Source: an uncultured Selenomonadales bacterium
GTDB taxonomy: Bacteria > Bacillota > Negativicutes > Selenomonadales > Selenomonadaceae
NCBI GenBank assembly: GCA_946183785.1
Contig: CAMHCS010000008.1
Coordinates: forward strand, 1 to 64,000
Length of the DNA: 64,000 bases
Direction of reading: 5' to 3'
Position 1 is the stretch's first letter, and each line of letters starts with the position of its first letter. Below are positions 25,793 through 34,363 of the stretch, piece by piece. A program made the position numbers and the translations under genes. The notes beneath the pieces are model-generated. The model did not search any database. It was not told the DNA's origin and saw nothing but the letters and a program-made list of their open reading frames with translations.

Positions 25793-26350
25793 TTACTTCA
25801 CGCTTCCCTGCGCGAACGCGGCTTCTCCGCGTATCGTAAACTTTCCTTTGCTATCCTCTGCGATGGTCAGCGCTTCACCTGAAAACGCGGGACGGACAAA
25901 CTTCAGCGTCAGATTCGACGCCCCTTTGTAATCCGACGTCTGAAGCAGCTGCTCCAGAATCAGGAGCCCCGGCACCACGGGCCGTTCCCCCTGATGGATC
26001 GTATTGACGTCGTTCACCGCGCGAACGAACTCAGCCACCTCTTGCGGCGTAAACGTATGCCACGGCCTGCCGCCCGTCCCGGGCGCCTCCTTCGCGGCCT
26101 CCGCCCTTGCGGCAGCAATTTCCTTTTCAATATCTTTCGGATTAAACCGCCCCAAAAGCATCGTCAACGTCAGCGAGGTATCGCCGATGCGTCCACAGGC
26201 TACCACCGTGTCACGCCTGTCGCGAAGCACTGTCAACCCTTCCGGTTCTTTCATTTCGCCGCCCTGACGCCAGACCGCTTTCGCGATTAAGCCGCCCATA
26301 AACCGCTCGCCTTTGAGCTGGGCGAGAATTCTCGAAACTTCCCGAAGCAT
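25793..26350 (-). CDS. MaoC-like hotdog-fold protein of unknown substrate
   Basis: A 185-residue protein. The C-terminal half 'FTPQEVAEFVRAVNDVNTIH' followed by 'VVPGLLILEQLL' is the hydratase signature of MaoC-like hotdog proteins (D-x-N-x-x-H with a PG loop), suggesting action on an acyl thioester. The N-terminal half is less clear; 'VVACGRIGDTSLTLTMLLG' could be a second strand set. ATG 26350 follows GGGGGA; the frame runs to a TTG at 26371. It is transcribed alone, with a terminator at its end. Assignment to an acyl-ACP or acyl-CoA pathway is inference. Confidence 0.65.
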   Translation of the reverse strand: MLREVSRILAQLKGERFMGGLIAKAVWRQGGEMKEPEGLTVLRDRRDTVVACGRIGDTSLTLTMLLGRFNPKDIEKEIAAARAEAAKEAPGTGGRPWHTFTPQEVAEFVRAVNDVNTIHQGERPVVPGLLILEQLLQTSDYKGASNLTLKFVRPAFSGEALTIAEDSKGKFTIRGEAAFAQGSVK

Positions 26351-26478
26351 ACCAAGTCCCCCGTCGAACAAAATTGAAACTGATATTAGTATATTCGACG
26401 ATAACTCTCCTTTTTCCTGCCGGAATCATAAAAATTGCCATACAAATGCCTCACCAGGAAGCCGCTCTCTGTTATCCG

Positions 26479-26874
26479 TCACGCTTTCAGCTTTTCTATG
26501 GCAAACTTTCCCTCCGCATAGCTGATGTCAACATCTGTGAAATGCTGAGCCGCAAAAGCGAGAAAGCCGCAAATTCCCGGCAAATCATATTCGTTTCCCG
26601 TGATGGAGCGGAGAATGCCGCCTCGCTTGACCAGCCCATAGATTTCTCTTTGGTCAAAGGCGTTATGAATCGTCGTACAGATTGCCCCGTCGCGCAGAAG
26701 ATAGGTGCATGGCTCATAAGGGTGCGAGCCGATCTTGTACACGAACGTCCCGTCCCAAAGATAAAGCTCGCCGTCAACGTCTGCCAACCCGATTCCATCC
26801 TCTTCGTAAACCACCGTAATGTCGGTTGTTTCTATGCCGAGCATTTGTTCAAGTCTCGTTCCCATCGCGTTCAA
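26479..26874 (-). CDS. Unknown 131-residue protein
   Basis: I do not recognise a family. The protein is soluble, with strand-rich stretches such as 'DITVVYEEDGIGLADVDG', 'ELYLWDGTFVYKIG' and a Cys at 'PYEPCTYLL'. The open frame reaches 26919, but that extension would run through the terminator hairpin at 26905-26929. TTG at 26874 sits seven bases after AGGAAGGGGG and is my choice; ATG 26865 is the alternative. Neighbours give no hint. It may be a real gene on length and codon use, but evidence is modest. Confidence 0.55.
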   Translation of the reverse strand: MNAMGTRLEQMLGIETTDITVVYEEDGIGLADVDGELYLWDGTFVYKIGSHPYEPCTYLLRDGAICTTIHNAFDQREIYGLVKRGGILRSITGNEYDLPGICGFLAFAAQHFTDVDISYAEGKFAIEKLKA

Positions 26875-26904
26875 ATGAACGCCCCCTTCCTCCTGCACCG
26901 CTAC

Positions 26905-26929
26905 AAAAAAGGGCGGCACACCGCCGCCC
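26905..26929 (-). terminator. Terminator downstream of csoR and its element
   Basis: Minus strand GGGCGGC / GCCGCCC stem with a five-base loop followed by TTTTTTG. It ends transcription from csoR after the degenerate element. Confidence 0.85.
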
Positions 26930-27000
26930 CGACTTCACATTTTCCCTTTATTTCGGCTCCACCTTGCCGCCGTCGATTACGGCGCTTCTCAATGCAATGC

Positions 27001-27155
27001 ATCAAGAGAGCATCGAACAACGCCTGCGTCCCCCGGCCGGATTTTTACCGACTGTCGTTGTCAAAGTCCTTTCATCGCAGCGATATTACCTTTTCCCGGC
27101 CAGTCGGAAAAATCCTCGACAGGGCCGCGACTTGACGTATGCAGTGAATCCTTAA
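27001..27155 (-). mobile_element. Degenerate MITE, older copy of the element at 59246-59413
   Basis: Read on the minus strand, this stretch aligns end to end with the intact element: TTAAGGATTCACTG at the left end, then GTCAAGTCGCGGCCCTGTCG (intact copy differs at one base), GGATTTTTC, GGGAAAAG, ACTTTGACA, AGTCGGTAAAAATCC and a decayed right end TTGTTCGATGCTCTCTTGA. Inner arms GGATTTTTCCGACT and AGTCGGTAAAAATCC still pair. It codes for nothing. The csoR stop codon lies inside its terminal TTAA. Confidence 0.7.
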
Positions 27156-27424
27156 AAGTTCGAGAATCGCTCCACGGCCTTCGTGAAGCTTTCAATGGTG
27201 CGTTGGGCGTCGCCGTGCTCGATGCCGTCCCGCACGCAATGCTGGATATGGCCTTCGAGGACAATCTGCCCGACCTTATGTACCGCCGACTTCACCGCGT
27301 TGATCTGGGACAGGATATCTTCGCAGGGAATATCCTGGTCAATCATGCGCTCGATGGCCTCGATCTGCCCGCCGATTTTCCGCAGGCGACGATGAAGATT
27401 TGCTGAATCCATGCATTGCTTCAT
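27152..27424 (-). CDS. csoR: CsoR/RcnR-family metal-sensing repressor
   Basis: A 90-residue all-helical DUF156 protein: 'LHRRLRKIGGQIEAIERMI' helix, Cys34 in 'DIPCEDIL', His59 and Cys63 in 'EGHIQHCVRDGI'. That Cys-His-Cys set matches copper-sensing CsoR, though some members sense persulfide or formaldehyde. I start at ATG 27424 because AAAGGTGG lies upstream; the frame runs to 27472 but a CsoR of about 90 residues is usual. No copper exporter is adjacent. The last codon and TAA stop lie at the edge of the degenerate element, so the native C terminus may have been altered. Confidence 0.9.
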   Translation of the reverse strand: MKQCMDSANLHRRLRKIGGQIEAIERMIDQDIPCEDILSQINAVKSAVHKVGQIVLEGHIQHCVRDGIEHGDAQRTIESFTKAVERFSNF

Positions 27425-27483
27425 ACCTTTTCCCACCTTTGCAAGCCTGCGCAAATCCTTCGCGCTCTCCATTCACAGTAATG

Positions 27484-27512
27484 ATTATATCATAACCGTT
27501 AATCAATATCAA
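27484..27512 (-). promoter_or_regulatory. Promoter of csoR
   Basis: Minus strand TTGATA, 17-base spacer, TATAAT. The -35 box lies inside the 3' end of the MBL hydrolase gene. A short dyad TGAT-TAT-ATCA (27482-27492) overlaps the -10 and could be an operator. Confidence 0.75.
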
Positions 27513-28308
27513 TCACATCAAGGTCGTCGGGTATGAAAACGCCGCCCTTGAAATGCGCGGAGGCCTCGACTCCGTAAAGCGCCTTGCGTTGTTCGAGGTT
27601 CGTGTCCTCCGTATGATAGAGCACAAGATTTTTCGCGAGCAGCTTTTCCGCGTTCATTGCCGCCTCACGCACCGTGCCGTGATTCTTTTCATGCGGCCTG
27701 AACCGCTCCTGATCGGCTTCAAGGCAAAACGCCTCGGAAACCAGCCAGTCCGTCTTTTCGGCGAAGCTGCGGCATCGGTCGTTGTACGGTTCGTCGCCAA
27801 GGCAGACGAGCGAATGACGGTTCGCGAAGCGCAGACGATAGCCGAACTGCTTTGCCTTCGTGGAGCGAACGTCAAAGGCCGTCAGTTTCATATTGAGGAA
27901 ATTGACCTGCTCGCCGTCGTGAATCTCATGGAGTAAAATCCGTTTCCCATACTGGGCGAGCTCGACCCGTGAAAGGAGCATCTGCACCATCATCTCGATG
28001 ATTTCACAGGCGACGTCGTGGCAATAGATGTGAAACTCGCCCTCAAAGATATCCTTGTTCATCAGCGCCGCAATCCGCCGAATAATCCAGACGGCGCCCA
28101 TAATGTGGTCGGAATGGCCGTGCGTAACAAACAGACAACGAAGCCGCTCCAGGGGAACTTCAGCTCGTTTCATTTGCCGCAATATCCCGTTGCCCCCGCC
28201 CGCGTCAGTCAGGAAATATTCACCGTCCGGAGTCCGAAGCAAAAAGCAGGCGTTGTAACACTCGGTCGCCATGGCCGCGCCGGTGCCCAAAAAGATAAGC
28301 TGCCGCAT
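27499..28308 (-). CDS. MBL-fold metallo-hydrolase (RNase Z-like)
   Basis: A 269-residue metallo-beta-lactamase fold protein. 'LIFLGTGAAMATE' opens it, 'VTHGHSDHIMGA' is the HxHxDH zinc site, and later metal ligands sit at 'CLGDEPYND' and 'LVLYHTED'. The start 'FLGTG' and length are like RNase Z/arylsulfatase-like members, but the flexible arm of true RNase Z is not obvious, so the substrate is unknown. ATG 28308 follows AAAGGA; the frame to 28359 crosses the rnc terminator. Confidence 0.85.
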   Translation of the reverse strand: MRQLIFLGTGAAMATECYNACFLLRTPDGEYFLTDAGGGNGILRQMKRAEVPLERLRCLFVTHGHSDHIMGAVWIIRRIAALMNKDIFEGEFHIYCHDVACEIIEMMVQMLLSRVELAQYGKRILLHEIHDGEQVNFLNMKLTAFDVRSTKAKQFGYRLRFANRHSLVCLGDEPYNDRCRSFAEKTDWLVSEAFCLEADQERFRPHEKNHGTVREAAMNAEKLLAKNLVLYHTEDTNLEQRKALYGVEASAHFKGGVFIPDDLDVIDID

Positions 28309-28333
28309 ATAAAATATTCCTTTCTCTTGCTCT

Positions 28334-28365
28334 AAAAAAAGAGCCATTGCTTCACGCAACGGCTC
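28334..28365 (-). terminator. Terminator after rnc
   Basis: Minus-strand stem GAGCCGTTGC / GCAATGGCTC, loop GTGAA, then TTTTTTT. It ends the plsX-to-rnc operon. Confidence 0.92.
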
Positions 28366-28376
28366 TGAATGTCTTT

Positions 28377-29099
28377 CTATTCCTGACGCTGAAATTTTGG
28401 CAGCGCCTGCTGCGCCGCGTTTTGCTCTGCCGCCTTTTTGCTGCGCCCAACGCCGACCCCATAAGCCAGTCCGTTGACGCGCACCGCAACCTTGAACTCC
28501 TTCGCATGATCTGGACCCGTCGCCGAGAGCAATTCATAGACGATATGCTGTCCCTGATGACGCTGTATCAGTTCCTGCAGCATCGTCTTAAAGTCCTTGA
28601 TATTCTGCCCGCGCTCGACTTCCAAAAGCTCCTGCCGGAGCTGCCGCACGACATAATCCGACGCCGTCTGCCAGCCCTGGTCGAGATAAAGCGCGCCAAT
28701 GACCGCCTCAAAGGCGTCCGCCAGAATCGACGGTCGCTCGCGGCCTCCGGTCGCCTGCTCTCCATGCCCCAAAAGCAGGAAGCTGCCAAGATTCACTTCC
28801 GTCGCACGACGATGAAGCGCCGCTTCGCAAACCACCGAAGCCCGTGCCTTCGTGAGGTCGCCTTCGGGCATCATCGGAAACTGACGGAACAAATAAGTAC
28901 TCGTCGCAAGCTCCAAAACCGCGTCGCCGAGAAATTCCAGCCGCTCGTTGTGGACGACCTTCCGATGCACCGATTCATTGGCGAAGGAAGTATGCGTGAG
29001 CGCCTGGTCAAGCAGGGCAATGTCGCGAAACTTGACGCCCAGCCTTTCCGAAAGCGTCAACAGTTCTTTTTGCCGTTCTTCCGTCAGCGCCTTTGTCAT
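28377..29099 (-). CDS. rnc: Ribonuclease III
   Basis: A 240-residue RNase III. The catalytic signature 'NERLEFLGDAVLELATS' is near residue 46, the acidic 'ADAFEAVIGALYLDQG' follows, and a double-stranded RNA-binding domain fills about 165-235 ('VRVNGLAYGVGVGRSKKAAEQ' region). It processes rRNA precursors and structured mRNAs. It starts four bases after the fabF stop and is the last gene of the fatty-acid operon, a common Firmicute position. Confidence 0.97.
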   Translation of the reverse strand: MTKALTEERQKELLTLSERLGVKFRDIALLDQALTHTSFANESVHRKVVHNERLEFLGDAVLELATSTYLFRQFPMMPEGDLTKARASVVCEAALHRRATEVNLGSFLLLGHGEQATGGRERPSILADAFEAVIGALYLDQGWQTASDYVVRQLRQELLEVERGQNIKDFKTMLQELIQRHQGQHIVYELLSATGPDHAKEFKVAVRVNGLAYGVGVGRSKKAAEQNAAQQALPKFQRQE

Positions 29100-29103
29100 T
29101 TCC

Positions 29104-30354
29104 TCACTCCGCGTACTTCTTCAAAACAATGCACGCGTTGTGCCCGCCAAAGCCGAAATTGTTGGAAATCGCCGCACGAACCGTGTGTTTTCTCGCCACG
29201 TTCGGCACATAATCAAGATCGAGCCCTTCCTCAAGATCCGGCGTTTCGTAATTAATCGTCGGCGGAAGCATATCGCGCTCGACGGAAAGCGCCGTCGCGA
29301 TGCACTCGACGCCGCCCGCCGCGCCCAGCATGTGGCCCGTCATGGACTTGACGGAACTGATGGGAACGTCCTTCGCCCGCGCGCCGAAAACCGTTTTGCA
29401 GGCTTCCGACTCGCCCTGGTCGTTCATGTGCGTCGATGTGCCGTGAGCATTCACATAATCGATATCGTCCGGCGTCATACCCGCGTCCGCAATCGCAAGA
29501 CTCATACATTTTGCCTGATATATGCCGTGAGGCGCAGGGCTCGTGACATGATAGGCGTCAGAATTGCGCCCGTAGCCTACGACTTCCGCGTAAATATGAG
29601 CGCCGCGTTTTTTCGCGTGTTCCAAAGTTTCAAGGATAACGATGCCCGCGCCCTCACCCATGACAAATCCGCTGCGATTCTTGTCAAAAGGACGGGAAGC
29701 GTGCGCCGGGTCGTCGTTGTGATCGGTGCAAAGTGCCTTCATCGAGCTGAAGCCCGCTACCGGCGCGGCAGAAATGCCTGCCTCGGTGCCGCCGGCAATC
29801 ATCACATCAGCTTCGCCATATTGCAGAACGCGGAACGCAGCGCCAATGCAATCTGTTCCTGTAGCACAAGCCGTAACGATATCACAGGACGGCCCATGTA
29901 CGTCAAGAGCTATGGACGTCTGCCCCGCCGCCATATTCCCGATCATCATCGGGATGAAGAACGGGCTGACAAAATGCGGCCCCTTGTCAAACAACTTCTT
30001 GTATTGTGCGTGCAGCGTGTCGATGCCGCCGACGCCCGAACCAATATACGTGCCGATACGGTCTCGATCCTCTGCAGCAAGGTCGAGCCCCGCGTCCTCC
30101 ACCGCCATTTTTGAAGCGGCCACAGCAAATTGCGTATATCGGTCCATACGCTTGGTTTCTTTTTTGTCAATATAGTCCTCAGGCGTGAAGTCCTTGACTT
30201 CACCCGCAATCTGCGACGCGCACTCCGACGCGTCAAAGCGCGTAATGCGTTCGATGCCGTTCTTCCCGGCGACCAACGCCTCCCAGAAAACGTCTTTGCC
30301 GCTTCCAATCGGCGAAATCACGCCGACGCCGGTCAAAACCACACGATTCGTCAA
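29104..30354 (-). CDS. fabF: Beta-ketoacyl-ACP synthase II
   Basis: A 416-residue thiolase-fold condensing enzyme. Active-site Cys in 'DIVTACATGTDCIGAA' (about 165), His pair in 'NAHGTSTHMNDQ' (about 305) and 'NNFGFGGHNA' (about 403). It elongates acyl-ACP with malonyl-ACP. The start is TTG at 30354 after GAGGTG. It ends 4 bases from rnc and starts 48 bases after the nitronate monooxygenase-like gene. Confidence 0.96.
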   Translation of the reverse strand: MTNRVVLTGVGVISPIGSGKDVFWEALVAGKNGIERITRFDASECASQIAGEVKDFTPEDYIDKKETKRMDRYTQFAVAASKMAVEDAGLDLAAEDRDRIGTYIGSGVGGIDTLHAQYKKLFDKGPHFVSPFFIPMMIGNMAAGQTSIALDVHGPSCDIVTACATGTDCIGAAFRVLQYGEADVMIAGGTEAGISAAPVAGFSSMKALCTDHNDDPAHASRPFDKNRSGFVMGEGAGIVILETLEHAKKRGAHIYAEVVGYGRNSDAYHVTSPAPHGIYQAKCMSLAIADAGMTPDDIDYVNAHGTSTHMNDQGESEACKTVFGARAKDVPISSVKSMTGHMLGAAGGVECIATALSVERDMLPPTINYETPDLEEGLDLDYVPNVARKHTVRAAISNNFGFGGHNACIVLKKYAE

Positions 30355-30402
30355 AACCTAACACCTCACAAACTCTCTAAGCCGCCCAATAGCAACCTTT
30401 TC

Positions 30403-31347
30403 TTAATTCGCCGTCTCGACCTCGGACAGCAGCCGGCGGAAAATCTCCTTGACAGGAAGAATTTCCTTGATGCGGGAAATGTACTCGCCGGTGAAGACGA
30501 GACCCGTATCCACGTCGCCCTGCTGCGCCCGGATCAACGAACGAATGATGCAAAAATTGTGCTTGCATTCCTTCAGGCAGTTATCGCAGCGCGTCGGCGG
30601 AACATTCCCGTTCATGATGCGCTCGGCGAAAGGATTTCGAACCGCGCGCCCCGGCAGCCCCACCGGGCTGTGGATGACCACGATGTCCTCCGCCTTAGAC
30701 TTCAGATAGAACTCTTTAAGCATTGGCGCAGAGTTCGCTTCGACGCTCGAAGCAAACCGCGAACCCATCTGCACGCCGTTCGCACCCATTTTTATCAAAT
30801 CCACAACGTCCTGGCCATGCAGCGCGCCGCCCGCCGCAATGACGGGAAGCTTGACCGCCGCTCGGATATCCGGGATCAGCTCCCGCACGGAAACGTCCGT
30901 GCCCAGATGGCCGCCCGCTTCCTTGCCCTCGACGACGATGGCCGTCGCCCCCAGACGTTCGGATATTTTCGCAAGCTTAACGGAAGACACGATCGGCACG
31001 ATCGGCGTCCCCGATTCTTTTCCAAGTCCAAACATATCGCGGGAAAACCCCGCGCCTGCCACGACGAGGTCGATCCCCTCGTCGATCGCCGTCTTGACGA
31101 TCTCGCTGAATTTCTTCGCCGCGACCATAATATTTATGCCGATGACGCCCTTCGTAAGGGAACGCGCCATTCGGATTTCATACCGAAGCTCATTATTCGA
31201 CATGCCGGAGGCCGCGATGAGGCCTATGCCCCCCTGGTTGGCCACCGCCGCGGCAAGCCGCGCCGTCGACAGGCGGATTGCCATACCGCCCTGCACGATA
31301 GGTATTTTCGCTATCCTATCGCCAATCTTCAGCTCTGGAAGTTTCAA
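30403..31347 (-). CDS. Nitronate monooxygenase / FabK-like flavoprotein with Cys-rich C-terminal segment
   Basis: A 314-residue FMN TIM-barrel protein. 'IPIVQGGMAIRLSTARLAAAV' at the start, 'VVEGKEAGGHLGT' with the conserved His, and 'VIAAGGALHGQDVVDLIKMG' are shared by nitronate monooxygenases and FabK. Unlike the fabK product in this cluster it carries a C-terminal 'CDNCLKECKHNFCIIRSL' motif with four Cys that could bind a metal or Fe-S cluster. Start is TTG at 31347 after AAGGGGG. Its place between acpP and fabF suggests a lipid role, perhaps a second enoyl reductase or isomerase. Confidence 0.85.
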   Translation of the reverse strand: MKLPELKIGDRIAKIPIVQGGMAIRLSTARLAAAVANQGGIGLIAASGMSNNELRYEIRMARSLTKGVIGINIMVAAKKFSEIVKTAIDEGIDLVVAGAGFSRDMFGLGKESGTPIVPIVSSVKLAKISERLGATAIVVEGKEAGGHLGTDVSVRELIPDIRAAVKLPVIAAGGALHGQDVVDLIKMGANGVQMGSRFASSVEANSAPMLKEFYLKSKAEDIVVIHSPVGLPGRAVRNPFAERIMNGNVPPTRCDNCLKECKHNFCIIRSLIRAQQGDVDTGLVFTGEYISRIKEILPVKEIFRRLLSEVETAN

Positions 31348-31377
31348 GCGTAAACCCCCTTCCGCGCCCCTCCCGCC

Positions 31378-31411
31378 TTTAGAAAGCCCCGTGAGATTTC
31401 ACGGGGCTTTC
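31378..31411 (-). terminator. Intra-operon hairpin after acpP
   Basis: Thirteen-base-pair perfect stem GAAAGCCCCGTGA / TCACGGGGCTTTC, loop GATT or its complement, with only a weak T-tract. It probably acts as an mRNA-stabilising or attenuating hairpin, which would raise acpP transcript over downstream genes. Confidence 0.7.
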
Positions 31412-31437
31412 AGCATGGAAAGGCACTTACCAGCCCC

Positions 31438-31674
31438 TTATTTGCCCTGGTTCTGGTCAATATAGGTTACAACATCCTGTACCGTCTTGATCTTTTCAGC
31501 AGCCTCATCCGGAATCTCAATACTAAACTCTTCCTCGAAAGCCATAATCAGCTCGACAATATCCAGTGAATCGGCACCCAAATCATCAATAAACGTGGAC
31601 TCAATCGTAACATCATCGGCTTCAACGCCAAGCTGCTCGACTACGATGTCCCTGACTTTATCAAACGTCGCCAT
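31438..31674 (-). CDS. acpP: Acyl carrier protein
   Basis: A 78-residue acidic protein with the phosphopantetheine Ser in '[19 protein letters not shown]' and the usual four-helix pattern. It carries acyl chains for the Fab enzymes. ATG 31674 follows GGAGGGAGGTG; the longer frame to 31695 is upstream of that ribosome binding site. Confidence 0.98.
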   Translation of the reverse strand: MATFDKVRDIVVEQLGVEADDVTIESTFIDDLGADSLDIVELIMAFEEEFSIEIPDEAAEKIKTVQDVVTYIDQNQGK

Positions 31675-31712
31675 GCTGTATTCACCTCCCTCCAAAGAAA
31701 TACTATTATCTA

Positions 31713-32456
31713 TTACATAACCATTCCGCCGTCTACATTCAATACCTGCCCCGTGATATAGGACGCCTGGTCCGACACGAGGAACAAGACGGCGGCGGCA
31801 ATATCTTCCGGCGTGCCCATGCGCCCCAGCGGAATACCGGAAAGCGCAGCCTCTTTAGCCTTATCCGAAAGCGCCGCAGTCATATCGGTGTCTATGAAGC
31901 CGGGAGCGACAGCGTTGACCGTAATCCCACGGCTTGCCAGCTCCCTTGCGATCGTCTTCGTGAAGCCGATGACGCCCGCTTTTGCCGCCGAGTAATTTGC
32001 CTGCCCCGCATTGCCGGTGACGCCGACCACTGAAGCCATATTGACGACACGTCCGGCGCGCTGCTTCATCATCAGCTTCGCCACGGCTTTCGTCGTCAGG
32101 AACACTCCTTTGAGATTCGTCGAGAGCACCGCGTCCCAATCTTCTTCCTTCATACGCGCCAAAAGCCCATCCCGGGTAATTCCGGCGTTGTTCACAAGGA
32201 TATCGACGCGCCCGAAAGCGTCGGCGACGGTCTGCACCATCTGCTGTACCGCAGCCTCGTCAGCGACGTCCGCCTTGACGAGAATCGCCTGACTGCCCGC
32301 CGCCTCAATCTCCTGCCGAACGGCGTTCGCCGCAGCCTCGTTTCCGGCGAAGTTCAAAGCGACCTTCGCGCCCTCCGAGGCCAGCTTAAGGGCAACCGCG
32401 CGGCCAATGCCCCGCGAAGCGCCCGTCACAAGGGCGCACTTTCCATCTAAAAGCAT
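31713..32456 (-). CDS. fabG: 3-oxoacyl-ACP reductase
   Basis: A 247-residue short-chain dehydrogenase. '[19 protein letters not shown]' (NADPH site), '[15 protein letters not shown]', catalytic Ser in '[15 protein letters not shown]' and 'YSAAKAG' are all present, with the C-terminal '[14 protein letters not shown]'. It reduces 3-oxoacyl-ACP. ATG 32456 follows GGAAGGAGG and starts one base after the fabD stop. Confidence 0.97.
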   Translation of the reverse strand: MLLDGKCALVTGASRGIGRAVALKLASEGAKVALNFAGNEAAANAVRQEIEAAGSQAILVKADVADEAAVQQMVQTVADAFGRVDILVNNAGITRDGLLARMKEEDWDAVLSTNLKGVFLTTKAVAKLMMKQRAGRVVNMASVVGVTGNAGQANYSAAKAGVIGFTKTIARELASRGITVNAVAPGFIDTDMTAALSDKAKEAALSGIPLGRMGTPEDIAAAVLFLVSDQASYITGQVLNVDGGMVM

Positions 32457-32457
32457 A

Positions 32458-33399
32458 TTAGCGAACCTCCTTCCATGTGTCAAGAGTTTTTTCGAGGGAA
32501 GCCGCATCTTCGACGTTCATATTCTTGATTTTCCGGTCGATTCGTTTATTGAACCCGCAAAGGGTCTTGCCCGGCCCCGCTTCGATAAAAGCGTCCGCGC
32601 CAAACTCGCGCATTGCCGCGACACAGTCTTCCCACAACACGGGATGCGCCGCCTGCAAAACGAGATTCTCCTTGATTTCGCCAGCTTTTGTTTCTAACTT
32701 GCCCGTATAGTTCGACGCTACAGGGAATTTCGCATCGCGAAGCGTCACTTTGTCGAGCTCCGCAGCGAGTTTTTGAGCCGCGGGCTCCATCAGCGTCGAA
32801 TGGAACGGCGCGCTGACCGGCAGAATTACGCACTTTTTCGCGCCTGCCGCATTAAGCGCTTCCACCGCTTTTTCAACGCCCCTGGTCGCACCCGCGATCA
32901 CCGTCTGGCCGGGGCAATTCAGATTGACCGCCTGCACCGCCGACTCGGCGTTGATTTTTTCACAAATTGAAACAATTTCCTCCCGTGAAAGCCCCATGAC
33001 CGCCGCCATGGCGCCCTCTCCCACGGGAACGGCTTCCTGCATATACATGCCGCGTTTATGCACAAGGCGCACCGCGTCCGAGAAGTCCAAAACGCCCGCC
33101 GTTACCAGCGCGGAATACTCTCCCAGGCTGTGACCGCCGGCCACGTCCGGCTCCACGCCCCGTTCCTTCAAAATCTCCGCAGCGATGACGCTGACCGTCA
33201 GGATTGCGGGCTGCGTATTCGCCGTAAGCCGAAGATCCTCCTCCGGCCCCTCGAAGCACATCTTCTTGATCGAATATCCCAGCGCCTCGTCCGCTTCGGC
33301 AAGCCGCTTTTTCGCGATATCATAGGTATCGTAAAACTCCTTTCCCATGCCTACGGCCTGCGCGCCCTGGCCGGGAAAAACAAATGCAATCTTGCCCAT
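32458..33399 (-). CDS. fabD: Malonyl-CoA:ACP transacylase
   Basis: A 313-residue acyltransferase. 'FVFPGQGAQAVGMGKEFYD' opens it, catalytic Ser is in 'VAGHSLGEYSALV' (about 91), Arg in the VHKRGMYMQEAV helix and His in 'PVSAPFHSTLM' (about 200). It loads malonyl groups on ACP. Two adjacent ATGs exist; the second (33399) is four bases from GGGAGGT and is used here. Confidence 0.96.
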   Translation of the reverse strand: MGKIAFVFPGQGAQAVGMGKEFYDTYDIAKKRLAEADEALGYSIKKMCFEGPEEDLRLTANTQPAILTVSVIAAEILKERGVEPDVAGGHSLGEYSALVTAGVLDFSDAVRLVHKRGMYMQEAVPVGEGAMAAVMGLSREEIVSICEKINAESAVQAVNLNCPGQTVIAGATRGVEKAVEALNAAGAKKCVILPVSAPFHSTLMEPAAQKLAAELDKVTLRDAKFPVASNYTGKLETKAGEIKENLVLQAAHPVLWEDCVAAMREFGADAFIEAGPGKTLCGFNKRIDRKIKNMNVEDAASLEKTLDTWKEVR

Positions 33400-33415
33400 C
33401 ATACCTCCCGTAATA

Positions 33416-34363
33416 TCAACGGAAATTCTTGTGCACGTTTTCGGCCGCCGCCGAAACGCCCTTGACGAGATCTTCCAAGATGACTTTCACCGGCTTGATG
33501 TCGTTCATCATGCCGGAAATCTGCCCGATCATCACCGAGCCCATCTCCACGTCGCCTTCCCGCGCCGCCATACGGAGCGTACCGAGGCCGAGCTTCTCCA
33601 GCTCTTCAGCGGACGCGCCCGCCGCTTCTTTTTCGAGATAAATGCGCGTCAGTTTGTTTTGCAGTACCCGCGCCGGATGTCCCGTCGTGCGCCCCGTGAT
33701 GACCGTCGAACGGTCGCGGGCCTTCAGTACGAGATTCTTATAGTTTTCATGGGCAATACATTCTTCCGACATGACAAAGCGCGTACCCATCTGCACTGCC
33801 TGCGCGCCCAGCGCGAAAGCCGCGCAAACGCCGCGCGAATCGCCGATGCCGCCCGCCGCGATGACGGGAACGTCCACCGCATCCACAACCTGCGGCACAA
33901 GCGCCATCGTCGTCAGTTCACCGATATGGCCGCCGCTCTCCATGCCTTCTGCGATAATCGCGTCAACGCCCGTACGGACAAGACGCTTCGCTAGCGCTAC
34001 AGACGCCACAACCGGAATCACCTTCGTGCCGATTCCCTTCAGCGCGGGAATATACTCGCCGGGATTGCCTGCGCCCGTCGTCACCACCGGTACACGCTCG
34101 TCCACGACCACCTGCATGACTTCCTTGACGAAGGGGGACATCAGCATGATATTAACGCCAAAAGGCTTTGTCGTCGCCTTTTTCACCTTTTGGATTTCCG
34201 CGCGAAGCACGTCCGGCGGCATATGGCCTGCGCCGATAATTCCCAGGCCGCCAGCCTCCGACACTGCGGACGCGAGCTCCGCGGTCCCGAGCCAGGCCAT
34301 TCCGCCCTGGAATATCGGGTACTTGAGCCCAATCATCTTACAGATTGCATTCTCTTCAAACAT
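33416..34363 (-). CDS. fabK: Enoyl-ACP reductase II (FMN-dependent)
   Basis: A 315-residue FabK. 'LKYPIFQGGMAWLGTAELASA', 'GLGIIGAGHM', 'AEGMESGGHIGELTT' with catalytic His and 'VIAAGGIGDSRG' are family motifs. Position directly in the fab cluster between fabH and fabD supports enoyl reduction rather than nitronate oxidation, and implies triclosan insensitivity as known for FabK. ATG 34363 overlaps the fabH stop (TAATG) and follows GGAGGA. Confidence 0.93.
   Translation of the reverse strand: MFEENAICKMIGLKYPIFQGGMAWLGTAELASAVSEAGGLGIIGAGHMPPDVLRAEIQKVKKATTKPFGVNIMLMSPFVKEVMQVVVDERVPVVTTGAGNPGEYIPALKGIGTKVIPVVASVALAKRLVRTGVDAIIAEGMESGGHIGELTTMALVPQVVDAVDVPVIAAGGIGDSRGVCAAFALGAQAVQMGTRFVMSEECIAHENYKNLVLKARDRSTVITGRTTGHPARVLQNKLTRIYLEKEAAGASAEELEKLGLGTLRMAAREGDVEMGSVMIGQISGMMNDIKPVKVILEDLVKGVSAAAENVHKNFR

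Noticed and set aside
25793-26350. FabZ-type dehydratase
   Set aside because: The D-x-N-x-x-H motif fits MaoC-like hotdogs, not the HFPG-type FabZ; placing it in fatty-acid synthesis would be a guess.
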